From: Deltaproteobacteria bacterium
GTDB taxonomy: Bacteria; Desulfobacterota; Desulfobacteria; Desulfobacterales; ETH-SRB1
Assembly: GCA_030627405.1 (NCBI GenBank)
Contig: DAOUSD010000006.1
Span: 1-21,459 of the forward strand
DNA length: 21,459 nucleotides
Reading direction: 5' to 3'
Both the position numbers and the translations under genes were made by a program. Below are positions 7,748 through 15,350 of the stretch, in pieces (position 1 is the stretch's first letter; each line of letters starts with the position of its first letter). The notes under the pieces are model-generated. The model did no database searches and was not told the origin of the DNA. It saw only the letters and a program-made list of their open reading frames with translations.

Positions 7748-7797
7748 TACAAGTATAGCATATGCATAACATTTGTTATTTGTGCAAAAAATTGTAC

Positions 7798-7986
7798 TTA
7801 ATGACTAATCCCAAAAAATTTTACTCCCACCTTATCCTTTTTGCATGTCACTTTTCCCAATCGCAACTCTTGATCAACAAATTTGTAATAACAAGCTAAG
7901 CAGGAGTAAAAGGAATGATGATCGTGCAAAAAAACGACCATGACGGGCAAGCTCTTATTCATTGCTTTGGCAATTTCTGACATCAC
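7798..7986 (-). pseudogene. Remnant resembling the C-terminal part of the receiver-dehydrogenase gene
   Basis: This frame contains YYKFVDQELRLGKV, closely matching DYKFFEQELRLGKI at residues 729-742 of the adjacent 863-aa protein. The DNA also matches: 7853-7891 and 8409-8447 share most bases, including CCCAATCGCAA. Outside this block the two sequences differ. The frame can be read upstream without a stop to about 8035, but there is no good start signal. It ends at TAA 7798-7800. I read it as the leftover of a second, decayed copy or of a recombination event, not as a functional gene; a short functional protein is not excluded. Confidence 0.5.
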
Positions 7987-8036
7987 AAAGAGGTCATAAA
8001 GTGTTGGTCTACGAATCGGGATATGATACTGGTTGC

Positions 8037-10628
8037 CTAATCAAAGTAAAAGGTTACGCCCACTTCCTTCAAGTACTTATGAAGATTTGCAATAGCAGCC
8101 TCTGCGTCCTTCCGGTCATCAATATTACTCTGGGCCTCCTTTAAACACTTTAACGCCATCTCGTGGCAGAAAATACTCATTTCAGGACCTGCTTTGGCTT
8201 CCTTGCTAGCACCTGTGCAATACAACAAACTATTCTCTAATATCCTGTCAAAAGGAGTAGCTTCACGAGTACATAAGCGTATATTCTGCAAACCATTATC
8301 CGTCACTATCTTTACAAACGGGTAGATATCTTTTTGCTTTCTTTCAAGCATATTAAAATAGATTGTAGTCTTTGTAGTCTTGTCGTTACAGCAGGTAGTT
8401 TCTATTTTTCCCAATCGCAATTCTTGTTCAAAAAATTTATAGTCAACATTGCGCCTGGTTTCAAAGTCAACAGTTCCAATCCTTTCTTCGGTATACAACG
8501 CTCCCTCTAATGTTAACTGGTCTTCAAGCGTTTCTATTTCATTATCTGTAATACCACCCCAACTGGATTTCATTTCTATCTTAACCCTGTTATCTTCATG
8601 CAGTTCTAAGGCAACTCTGGACTCCATTTTTAAATCCTCTGCTTTGATCAGATCCCTTGTATAATGATTATCCTTACCGTCATTCCCATTTTCAATCGTG
8701 CTTTTGTAAAACAGATGATCGGGATAATGCCGTAGCAAGTTGTTGCACGAAAACGGCATAAATAATGTAATAGACGCATCAATCTCTGCTCTACGGATTA
8801 CCTTTTCAATATCATACGAATTGAGTAGATCGCTTAGCAAAAAATAGGCAACAGACCAATCATGAATCGTCTTATCCATGTATGAACCGCCACGGACTCC
8901 CATCCTTTTACCTTCCAGTAGTTGCACCCAGGCTATACCGCAATATCGCCAAAACTCCATGCTTGTTATTTGTAATCTGTTTTCTCTTATGTACTCTTTT
9001 ACAGTTAAGACAGCAGGATTTTCAATTTCTGAAAGATTACATGAAAATTTGTTCTCTTTCTTATCTTGCCTGTATTTATCCAAGTCCGAATTACTCAGAG
9101 TCATGGGTTTTTCAACAAAATGAAAAAATTTGTTCTCGTTATTAGATTCTTTAGCACATTCTTCATGATTCTTCGCATGATGATCCGAGCTACTAGCGTC
9201 TCTGATGAAAATTTTCCCGGGATATTTGTATACAAAGTCTCTTAGCTGTTCAAAGTCTTTCACAACGCATGCCGTATCAAGATTTTCTTTTCTCAGTCGA
9301 TCCTTTGCTTCCTGCCTTGACTGCCAAGTCGGTTCAATAATGGCCAGCAATTCATAATTATCTTTCTTTCCGATGAGCCTAAGGACGTTATCAAATGTCT
9401 GCTGTGAAAATTTTCCATACCCAGCAACTACGATTCCAACTCGATCATCCTGTTTTTTTTGAGATTCAATGTATATATGTTCTTCCTTTTGCCTTTTGGC
9501 CTTTCTTACGGCCCTATCGACTTGGAACACAAAAAAGCGTGTGTATAAGTCCTTAACATCTTTATTACTCTCACGTGCGAAATCTCCATGGGCAATCCTA
9601 TCAATAATTGTCTGTTTTGGGAAGAAACCGTTAATCCTTAATCCAACAAGGCTATTTACCAGCTCGAATAGGTCTTCTTTTCTGGATATTATGAAAATCG
9701 GTAGAAATCGTCTGAACCTGTTGACATTTTTGCAGACCTCCTCACCCTGCTTAATGTCTCCTTTCAACATCAAATCCAGCAAGACTATACTATTCGACTC
9801 TTTGATAGACTCGATAGGCTCTTCACTCTTCCTGATTAGCCGGTTGATAAAATCTTCGGACGTGGTAAAGGCTCTAATATTCAAGTCCTCAAAGCCTTGA
9901 TTAACCAGCACATCTTCTATGGCCTTGCAATCGTCTTTATTATCCTCTAACAGGTACACTTCAGTACTTGCTGAGTCCAACCTTCCATCGTTATCAATAG
10001 AAAACAATTTACTTGCTTTCTTTACTATTTTATCTATCTCGCCAATAAAATCCTGGTACTGATATTGTTCTATCTCTTTTAGGTCTTGGATTGCTTTCCT
10101 GACTTCGTTGGTTTCCTCGTCATTATCAAAACTACAAACCTTCCTTATCTGATTGCAATGGTGTACGATATTTCTATATCTGGTTAGCTTTGCTCCCCAC
10201 TCACATTTATCACAGCAATTATCATCTGAGATGATCTTTTTCTTAATTACTGTTTCCATGGAAAAAGGGATATTAGTGAAGCAAGGCGGAATGGTCTTTA
10301 TATTGGGGAGGCTATTGTTGAATTCTTCAGTAGAAAAAAGGACTACTCTTCTTTGATCTGACAATCTTATAGTGTTACTCTTATTGCTACATAATTCGTA
10401 GAAAAACTCAATTTCTGGCTTGATCACTTCTTCTTCATAATGCCCGCTGATACCAAAATCTTGCTGCAAATTATCAGAAGCCGGCATTTGAAGAAATAAA
10501 GTGTCGTTTAAGTTCCGTATAACTTTCGAGTAGTTGCCATAATTAATTGGTAAATATTTGAAGTACCGAAAAAGACTCGCCTTAAACTCATCATGCCATT
10601 CTTCACTTTTATAATGAACAAAGATCAT
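8037..10628 (-). CDS. Receiver domain fused to a Gfo/Idh/MocA-type dehydrogenase
   Basis: An 863-aa cytoplasmic fusion. Residues 1-220 are an unrecognised N-terminal module containing a Cys/His cluster (C138, C139, C142, H156-H157-C158, C165) and a helical linker. Residues 223-375 are a canonical receiver: E228-D229, phospho-acceptor D285 in IVLLDLMLKGD, S315 and K338. Residues about 395-860 resemble Gfo/Idh/MocA oxidoreductases: Rossmann motif GIVVAGYGKF (398-407), the EKP motif (506-508) that carries the family's key Lys, and DKTIHDW (585-591) where the catalytic His lies. Such enzymes oxidise or reduce sugars, inositols and related polyols with NAD(P). The catalytic half is longer than the usual 330-400 aa. 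AGGAG precedes the ATG by 6 bases. The start overlaps a receiver scrap by 4 bp. Confidence 0.8.
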   Translation of the reverse strand: MIFVHYKSEEWHDEFKASLFRYFKYLPINYGNYSKVIRNLNDTLFLQMPASDNLQQDFGISGHYEEEVIKPEIEFFYELCSNKSNTIRLSDQRRVVLFSTEEFNNSLPNIKTIPPCFTNIPFSMETVIKKKIISDDNCCDKCEWGAKLTRYRNIVHHCNQIRKVCSFDNDEETNEVRKAIQDLKEIEQYQYQDFIGEIDKIVKKASKLFSIDNDGRLDSASTEVYLLEDNKDDCKAIEDVLVNQGFEDLNIRAFTTSEDFINRLIRKSEEPIESIKESNSIVLLDLMLKGDIKQGEEVCKNVNRFRRFLPIFIISRKEDLFELVNSLVGLRINGFFPKQTIIDRIAHGDFARESNKDVKDLYTRFFVFQVDRAVRKAKRQKEEHIYIESQKKQDDRVGIVVAGYGKFSQQTFDNVLRLIGKKDNYELLAIIEPTWQSRQEAKDRLRKENLDTACVVKDFEQLRDFVYKYPGKIFIRDASSSDHHAKNHEECAKESNNENKFFHFVEKPMTLSNSDLDKYRQDKKENKFSCNLSEIENPAVLTVKEYIRENRLQITSMEFWRYCGIAWVQLLEGKRMGVRGGSYMDKTIHDWSVAYFLLSDLLNSYDIEKVIRRAEIDASITLFMPFSCNNLLRHYPDHLFYKSTIENGNDGKDNHYTRDLIKAEDLKMESRVALELHEDNRVKIEMKSSWGGITDNEIETLEDQLTLEGALYTEERIGTVDFETRRNVDYKFFEQELRLGKIETTCCNDKTTKTTIYFNMLERKQKDIYPFVKIVTDNGLQNIRLCTREATPFDRILENSLLYCTGASKEAKAGPEMSIFCHEMALKCLKEAQSNIDDRKDAEAAIANLHKYLKEVGVTFYFD

Positions 10629-10720
10629 GCTCGACTCCTATCGCTCAAGCTTTTGCATGCCCTTCTTAGAGTTCTGTAAAATTTCTCATCTTCAGAGATA
10701 ATTATTGCTTTTTTAATCAT
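10625..10720 (-). pseudogene. 31-codon N-terminal scrap of a pseudo-receiver
   Basis: The frame reads MIKKAIIISEDEKFYRTLRR and then 11 more residues before TGA. It parallels the start of the 207-aa pseudo-receiver (KIILICEDEELYGSLRRT), with the same acidic EDE loop and LRR helix. It stops at the next gene, whose ATG overlaps its TGA (ATGA, 10625-10628). It may still be translated as a leader that couples to the 863-aa gene, or may simply be the end of a degraded gene. No strong ribosome site precedes it. Confidence 0.55.
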
Positions 10721-10758
10721 TTTAGTTTTCTGCAATCTAAAAGTACACTAAATCACTC

Positions 10759-12438
10759 TCAGGTAACTATTCGAGTAAAAGTATCTGACATTCTTTCATA
10801 AAGTTTCCGTTCAAAAATCCTTTTCCAGCTTTCATCATTATTAAAAAAGACAACAATGGAATCTGTATAATTCTGCATTGCATCTCTATACCCTGTATGT
10901 AAGACCTCAAAATCCATCATGCCGCTTTTGAATAAAGAAGCCACTTCAGGCGGTATCATCGTTCCTTTTATATTAGAACGTTGAATTCTGTGCTGGCATA
11001 TATTCCCATCACCTGTCCTCAAACAGTAAGCAGACAAGTTTTTGGTATGGCGAAGAAATGCAAACCATCCCACCCATTCCGTCAAGGGTTCTCCTGAAGA
11101 AAGTATACAAGAATATAACTCCTTTTCAGCATCTTCAACATGGCCTGAATATTTCTCTGCAACTTCTGTCAGAAACAGTATCCGTCCAGGCCCCGGTGTA
11201 AAATCATTTCTCTGCTTTCTCTTTTTAAAAGTCTTCTCCAAATCATAATCATGTGGTATCAAAGGCTGGATACACTCTCTGAAATGCATAAGAAATTGAA
11301 AATCCTGGGGCTTTCCTTCCTTTTCCTGCTTATATTTCTTATACTTGACAGATTGAAGAGTGCAAATAAGAAGCTTATCAAATTCATCAGAAAAATCTCT
11401 AAACCTAAGTTCTTTCCAGTTTTCTGATAGTTCAAATGTGCTTTGGTCAATCTTTGACCTAAAATTACCAGAATCTACAGACTTGTAAATATCGCCTGTA
11501 AAAAGATTTACCAATACATTTCCAACAACATGATGCCTTTCCGCCAAAACGATAGAAATCATCGGTGAGTTTAATTTCATGGGACCATATCTATTTTCCC
11601 AAATAACTTTATCAGCATGATCATCAATTACTTCCGGTAATCGCTTTGTCAAATTTGAATGAGCTTTTTCCTTCAGTGTTTTAATCCAGCATTTCATAGC
11701 ACTGGAGCCATCAAGGGGATCGCTGAATATATAAAAAATAGGTCTGTCAACGCGATAAATGACTTTATTCTCCACACCACCCTCTTCTGTACAAACGATT
11801 ATCCTATGTTTGTGTATGAGGGGGACAAACATTTTACGGATCTCTTCTTCCGTTATCGTGTCCAAAACCATGGTATCTTCTTTTCCAGGTATCTCTTTAT
11901 CGGGTTTTTCGATTAACGACCCTATCTCTTTCCCCATGAACTCCTTATAGGCAGCGATAGCACAGTCAATAATTTGTTCTTGTAGCTTCCATCTTGCTTT
12001 CAAATTATTGATTATTTCTTCAACATAATTAACAATCTGACTTGTAAAATCTGTACTCTTTGGAATATATTTAACATTAGGATTCACTGAGATTAAAGCT
12101 TGCAAATCTTCAGATAGCTCATTAATATCCTTCTGAATTGTATTGAGGGCTGTTACCAGCACGATATTGCAATATGGATTTTTTGCCAAGATTTTTTCCA
12201 TATAAATCCAACCATTTCCCTTTGTATCAAAGTGCCAAAGTGAATAATCAAGAATAGCAATATCAAAAGCTTGTTTTAGTATCTTGGAATCCAATTCGTT
12301 AAATTTAGATTTCGTTGTAACAGCTTCTATATCAGTATCTGTCATACTGTTTATGTTTTCGATATATTCGTAAGGTATTGGATCTGGGCAAACTTCCGGC
12401 TTATCTTCTAATATTAGGATGTTAATCTTTCTCATCAT
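10759..12438 (-). CDS. Receiver domain fused to an inositol-monophosphatase-like domain
   Basis: A 559-aa cytoplasmic fusion. Residues 1-150 form a receiver: acidic E11-D12 in ILILEDK, phospho-acceptor D64 in IAILDYSLW, T96 in VLVTAL and K127 in YIPKS. From about residue 155 the protein follows the inositol-monophosphatase/FBPase superfamily: the metal-binding EE pair in CTEEGG (218-219), then SDPLDGSS (239-246, the DPxDG metal motif) at the usual distance, then SPMISIVLAERHHVVG and a following NLFTGDIY segment. The final conserved metal Asp of the family is not obvious, and the domain is longer than usual, so substrate and activity are uncertain. I chose ATG 12438, with GGAGAT 6-8 bases upstream, over a start at 12474 inside the preceding gene. 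The gap to that gene is 4 bp. Confidence 0.8.
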   Translation of the reverse strand: MMRKINILILEDKPEVCPDPIPYEYIENINSMTDTDIEAVTTKSKFNELDSKILKQAFDIAILDYSLWHFDTKGNGWIYMEKILAKNPYCNIVLVTALNTIQKDINELSEDLQALISVNPNVKYIPKSTDFTSQIVNYVEEIINNLKARWKLQEQIIDCAIAAYKEFMGKEIGSLIEKPDKEIPGKEDTMVLDTITEEEIRKMFVPLIHKHRIIVCTEEGGVENKVIYRVDRPIFYIFSDPLDGSSAMKCWIKTLKEKAHSNLTKRLPEVIDDHADKVIWENRYGPMKLNSPMISIVLAERHHVVGNVLVNLFTGDIYKSVDSGNFRSKIDQSTFELSENWKELRFRDFSDEFDKLLICTLQSVKYKKYKQEKEGKPQDFQFLMHFRECIQPLIPHDYDLEKTFKKRKQRNDFTPGPGRILFLTEVAEKYSGHVEDAEKELYSCILSSGEPLTEWVGWFAFLRHTKNLSAYCLRTGDGNICQHRIQRSNIKGTMIPPEVASLFKSGMMDFEVLHTGYRDAMQNYTDSIVVFFNNDESWKRIFERKLYERMSDTFTRIVT

Positions 12439-12442
12439 GAGC

Positions 12443-12982
12443 TTATCTCCATAATTTAAGTAAGTCTTCCTCAATATAAATCCAATTGTATGCCCTTATA
12501 TAGTCTTCAGATGACGTGTATCTTGATGATGGTTTTTCAATTTCATGTTGCATAGCTTTGACGAAACTTCTTAGAGAATAATTTGCAATGCCCAAATACG
12601 TTTTCTGGTTTAACCATTTGGTTGTTAGCCTTGCCAACCAAGATTTACAGCCATTATTCCGTATGGAAATTATTCCACCTGGAGAAACAGTTAAGGGGAA
12701 GTTGTATTGCCATGTTAAGTCGATGATATTAATACAATATTCTTGAGTCGCTATATCTTTTTTTAACTGGTTAAATAATGTAAACCAATATGTGAAATCA
12801 TGAAGTCCATTTGTAAATACTAAGATATGTAAATCATTTGGATCATCGATAATTTTTTCTCGGCCATCCACATTTAGTTCTGTCAATTCTATGTTCTGCA
12901 CATTTAAGCAATATTTCAAATACCTTCCTATAGAATGAGATATTTCAGTGCCAAGTGACTCATTTTGATAATGTATAATCAT
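12443..12982 (-). CDS. 179-aa protein of unknown function, possibly receiver-like fold
   Basis: No known family is recognised. The N-terminus MIIHYQNE, followed by RYLKYC, resembles MIFVHYKSEE and RYFKYL at the N-terminus of the 863-aa fusion protein, so the two may share a module. Alternating strands (MIIHY, LHILVFTNG, YCINIIDLTW) and helices suggest an alpha/beta flavodoxin-like fold, but no phospho-acceptor or acidic pair is visible. No signal peptide or membrane segment. Its ATG overlaps the stop of the preceding small frame (TAATG), and the receiver-phosphatase gene starts 4 bp after its stop, so it is firmly inside the operon. Confidence 0.65.
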   Translation of the reverse strand: MIIHYQNESLGTEISHSIGRYLKYCLNVQNIELTELNVDGREKIIDDPNDLHILVFTNGLHDFTYWFTLFNQLKKDIATQEYCINIIDLTWQYNFPLTVSPGGIISIRNNGCKSWLARLTTKWLNQKTYLGIANYSLRSFVKAMQHEIEKPSSRYTSSEDYIRAYNWIYIEEDLLKLWR

Positions 12983-13110
12983 TATAAGCTCTTTTTTACC
13001 TTTTTCAGCATTTCCTGTTTAGTCGGGATATTTATAAAGTGTCCATCCTTATCAAGAGCGAACTCACCTACAATCAAAATTCCTCTTTCAGTCTTACATA
13101 GGACAGGCAC
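12982..13110 (-). CDS. Small 42-codon frame, possibly the end of a decayed gene
   Basis: The GTG-initiated frame at 13110 reads VPVLCKTERGILIVGEFALD and on to a Lys-rich end (LKKVKKSL), and its TAA overlaps the ATG of the 179-aa gene. Its composition looks coding. No well-spaced ribosome site serves the GTG; an AGAAGG at 13126-13131 is too far away. A different frame just upstream (LRIETELEGKDME) may be its original N-terminus, joined by a frameshift near 13110-13115. It is therefore either a short coupled protein or a pseudogene tail left when the AAA ATPase gene entered the operon. Confidence 0.4.
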   Translation of the reverse strand: MPVLCKTERGILIVGEFALDKDGHFINIPTKQEMLKKVKKSL

Positions 13111-13185
13111 TTTCCATATCTTTACCTTCTAATTCTGTTTCAATTCGCAAAATTATTGATTAATTTTTAGAACACTTCCGATCAT

Positions 13186-13229
13186 CCTACAATTTCCCCT
13201 ACAAATATATAGCCTACAAAATTGTAGGC
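13186..13229. repeat. CCTACAA repeats with an 18-nt palindrome over the ATPase stop codon
   Basis: CCTACAA occurs directly at 13186-13192, 13198-13204 and 13213-13219, and inverted at 13222-13228. The last two form the hairpin GCCTACAA-AA-TTGTAGGC (13212-13229), which contains the TAG stop of the ATPase gene (13214-13216). On the plus strand the hairpin is followed by ATATATTTTTT, but no plus-strand gene ends here; on the minus strand the T-run is weak (TATATATTTG). It could be an attenuator or mRNA-processing site between the ATPase and the downstream genes, or a junction sequence. Confidence 0.6.
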
Positions 13230-14392
13230 ATATATTTTTTCCTTAACCATGTCTTAAAAACCGGGTCAGTGAATTCGTATAAGCCCTTATCCTGCTTTGA
13301 AAGAATGCCCTTGTCTGTGAAATACTCAATATATCGGCTCACAACATTCGAATTGCTCCCTGTTATCCTGCATATGTCTCTTGGAGTCTTGAGATTATGT
13401 ACTGCCATTGCATAAATTATGCTCTTTTCCTTATCACTTAATGATTTAAACTCCTCAAAAAAGAGTATGTCGCCCTCCTGATCAAGAAAATTACGGAAAG
13501 CCTTTTGGACCAGTTTCCGGTCTACTGTCCTATCTCCTGTCCTGTCCAGCTCCCTACCAATAAACTGCACATAGAAAGGAATCCCGTTTGTAAGATTATA
13601 TAATTCTTCCCCCGCGTCTTCATTTATATCGCGCTGTATGTTTCGCACCATCAGGTCTCTGACCACTGAGATATTGAAGGGGCCTATATGCCTTATTATA
13701 AACTGCCTGTAAAAAGCAGCGGATGGGGAAAGCACTGCTACATCCATGGTTTTTCTTATAGAGCCGGATACGCAGAGAATGGTTCCGGTCAAATCTTCCT
13801 GAATGGTTCTTATCTTTCTGATTATGCCCTCACCGAGCTTTGTCCCGTTTTTGACATCCATAATCGAAGGGAATTCATCCAGAATCAAAACCAATCTCAT
13901 ATCAAGTTCCGATGCAAGCCTTTCAGCAAACTCAAACACTTTTTCAATAAGAACATTTATATCCATCTCCCCTTTTTTGCCTGCGGCCAGTGAAATCTCA
14001 ATATCTTCAAAAATACTTAGCTTAAAATCAATAGTTTTCAGAAAATCAAACAACTTTGTAGCAGGTACCTTGAGAATATGCTGGATCTTATATTTTAAAG
14101 ACAGCCTCTTTTTCGTAGCTTCAATAATGGAGATGGTAATCTGGTTGCAGAATTCAACGGCGGTGTTTTCAATAAGGTTCCAAAGCGAAAAGTAAACGGC
14201 AACAATGTCCTTTCTTTGATTTAATCTTCTGGACGCTTCCTTAAATATAGAGGTCTTGCCGATCCTCCTGGGCCCGACAAGGGCATACCCCATTCTTACT
14301 TTCTTATCCGTAAGGGTATGGAGCATTTCCTCCAGGATATCTTCTCTGTCAATAAAATCTTCCTTTGTCGCCGGCTGGAGTGTAAAGCCCAT
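13214..14392 (-). CDS. AAA ATPase with C-terminal winged helix (archaeal-ATPase type)
   Basis: A 392-aa cytoplasmic ATPase. Walker A GPRRIGKTS lies at 40-48, Walker B LVLILDEF at 167-174, and a sensor-1-like ILCVSGS at 205-211. The IDREDILEEM segment near 14-23 and the NGIPFYVQFIG segment near 269-279 are typical of the AAA_14/archaeal-ATPase (STAND-related) group. Residues about 317-375 form a winged helix (LSDKEKSIIYAMA, then a recognition-helix-like SNSNVVSRYIEYF). Such proteins act as switches or in mobile and defence contexts, but none is specific enough to name a role. Start: ATG 14392 with AAGGAG eight bases upstream. It is bordered by two truncated micro-ORFs and may be a later insertion into the operon. 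Confidence 0.85.
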   Translation of the reverse strand: MGFTLQPATKEDFIDREDILEEMLHTLTDKKVRMGYALVGPRRIGKTSIFKEASRRLNQRKDIVAVYFSLWNLIENTAVEFCNQITISIIEATKKRLSLKYKIQHILKVPATKLFDFLKTIDFKLSIFEDIEISLAAGKKGEMDINVLIEKVFEFAERLASELDMRLVLILDEFPSIMDVKNGTKLGEGIIRKIRTIQEDLTGTILCVSGSIRKTMDVAVLSPSAAFYRQFIIRHIGPFNISVVRDLMVRNIQRDINEDAGEELYNLTNGIPFYVQFIGRELDRTGDRTVDRKLVQKAFRNFLDQEGDILFFEEFKSLSDKEKSIIYAMAVHNLKTPRDICRITGSNSNVVSRYIEYFTDKGILSKQDKGLYEFTDPVFKTWLRKKYMPTIL

Positions 14393-14435
14393 TTATTATG
14401 CTCCTTGGATCCAGTATAAATATTTTCTTACTTTC

Positions 14436-14507
14436 TCAAAGATTTTCATCTGGCAGTGATAAAAGTTTTTCAATATTCTTAACTCTTAAGGATGCCTGCT
14501 TTACCAT
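14436..14507 (-). CDS. 23-codon micro-ORF
   Basis: The frame MVKQASLRVKNIEKLLSLPD and three further residues ends at TGA 14436-14438. An AAGGA lies seven bases upstream of the ATG, so initiation is credible. It reads like the N-terminus of a longer protein cut off before the ATPase gene; IEKLLSLPDE recalls the start of several small antitoxin-like proteins, but this is too short to claim. It begins 12 bp after the stop of the 146-aa gene. Confidence 0.4.
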   Translation of the reverse strand: MVKQASLRVKNIEKLLSLPDENL

Positions 14508-14518
14508 TTTGTTTTTCC

Positions 14519-14959
14519 TTATTTACAAGCATCTTTACCTCTTAGGCATGAGTTAAGGGCGCAATACCAGTCGTGGAAGGAGTTAACCTTGTCACTTTGC
14601 CAGTTATGCTCTAAAACTTCACGGAGATTCTTTTCCTTTCCCTTAAGTTTTTCAAAAAAACTTGAGGCATCGTTAACAAGGTCATTAAGTCTCTCTTTGT
14701 TTATCCATTCGATTTCGTCAAGTTCCCTTATCTTCGATTGTAATTTATTAACCTTTTGATAATAATCAATATTGTCGTTATACATTTGTTCGAGGTAGTT
14801 TGCTTTCCCCTCTTCGGCCAGAATCAATGCTTGCATATCTATGTCGTGGGGAAGGAAGAGATGGAGGAGGTTATTAAAAAGTTTACTTAAGTTTTTCTTT
14901 TTATACTCTTTATCAACTAAACCTAATGCTTCATCTATGTGCTTATTATTCTGCTCCAC
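14519..14959 (-). CDS. 146-aa helical protein of unknown function
   Basis: No family is recognised. The protein is hydrophilic and almost wholly helical, with coiled-coil-like stretches near residues 52-115 (YLEQMYNDNIDYYQKV, LQSKIRELDEIEWINKERL). Two Cys lie close to the C-terminus (SCLRGKDACK). There is no signal peptide or membrane segment. The start overlaps the preceding gene by 14 bp, so translation is coupled to the kinase operon. An adaptor or dimerisation role beside the kinase is a guess from context only. Confidence 0.65.
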   Translation of the reverse strand: MEQNNKHIDEALGLVDKEYKKKNLSKLFNNLLHLFLPHDIDMQALILAEEGKANYLEQMYNDNIDYYQKVNKLQSKIRELDEIEWINKERLNDLVNDASSFFEKLKGKEKNLREVLEHNWQSDKVNSFHDWYCALNSCLRGKDACK

Positions 14960-15350
14960 GCTTCACCTCATTTAACTTTTCTTTGAAAGCTCTCACATAG
15001 GACGTGTACGAATCAGCATATGAATTCTCAGCTTTTTTTTCATTAATCTTTTTTTTCATTTCTGTTTGATGATCTATACCTTCTGATACCGCAAAGAGCA
15101 AAGTTTCGTTGTTTTTCCATTCTAAAATTTCCTCTAAAAACTGTGATGCTTCATAAGATTCAACACCATCTCTTCCACTTGCGTGGAAAATAATTCTTCT
15201 TATATTATTCTTATTCTCAAGGTGAGCATTAAGAATTACGCTAATTCGTTTATTTTCGAATAGTTCCAGTATTGCATTATTTTGAAGAACCTCCATAAGT
15301 TCATCGGTATTATTACTTCTTTTCTTCTCAACTATTAATGTATAATTCAT
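14946..15350 (-). CDS. 134-aa protein of unknown function, possibly degenerate receiver-like
   Basis: No family is recognised with confidence. The order of predicted elements (strand YTLIVEKK, helix, strand RISVILNAHL, strand RRIIFHASG, helix, strand ETLLFAVSEG, helical basic end) resembles a receiver or related alpha/beta fold. The acidic pair and phospho-acceptor are absent (EKK after strand 1, HASG after strand 3). Its ATG overlaps the kinase stop by 4 bp (ATGA), and its stop overlaps the next start. In two-component clusters such a protein beside a kinase could be a pseudo-receiver partner; this is inference. Confidence 0.65.
   Translation of the reverse strand: MNYTLIVEKKRSNNTDELMEVLQNNAILELFENKRISVILNAHLENKNNIRRIIFHASGRDGVESYEASQFLEEILEWKNNETLLFAVSEGIDHQTEMKKKINEKKAENSYADSYTSYVRAFKEKLNEVKRGAE

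Noticed and set aside
7749..7776. Imperfect palindrome ACAAG...GCATATGC...TTTGT as an operator upstream of the pseudo-receiver gene
   Set aside because: Arms match poorly and no spaced -35/-10 pair is seen, although TATACT lies close to the ATG.
12439..12474. Twelve-residue N-terminal extension of the receiver-phosphatase
   Set aside because: The receiver strand starts after ATG 12438, which has a well-placed GGAG.
13169..13177. CACTTCCG resembling the tRNA-Sec 3' end (possible att site)
   Set aside because: Only eight bases match; the T-arm sequence is absent.
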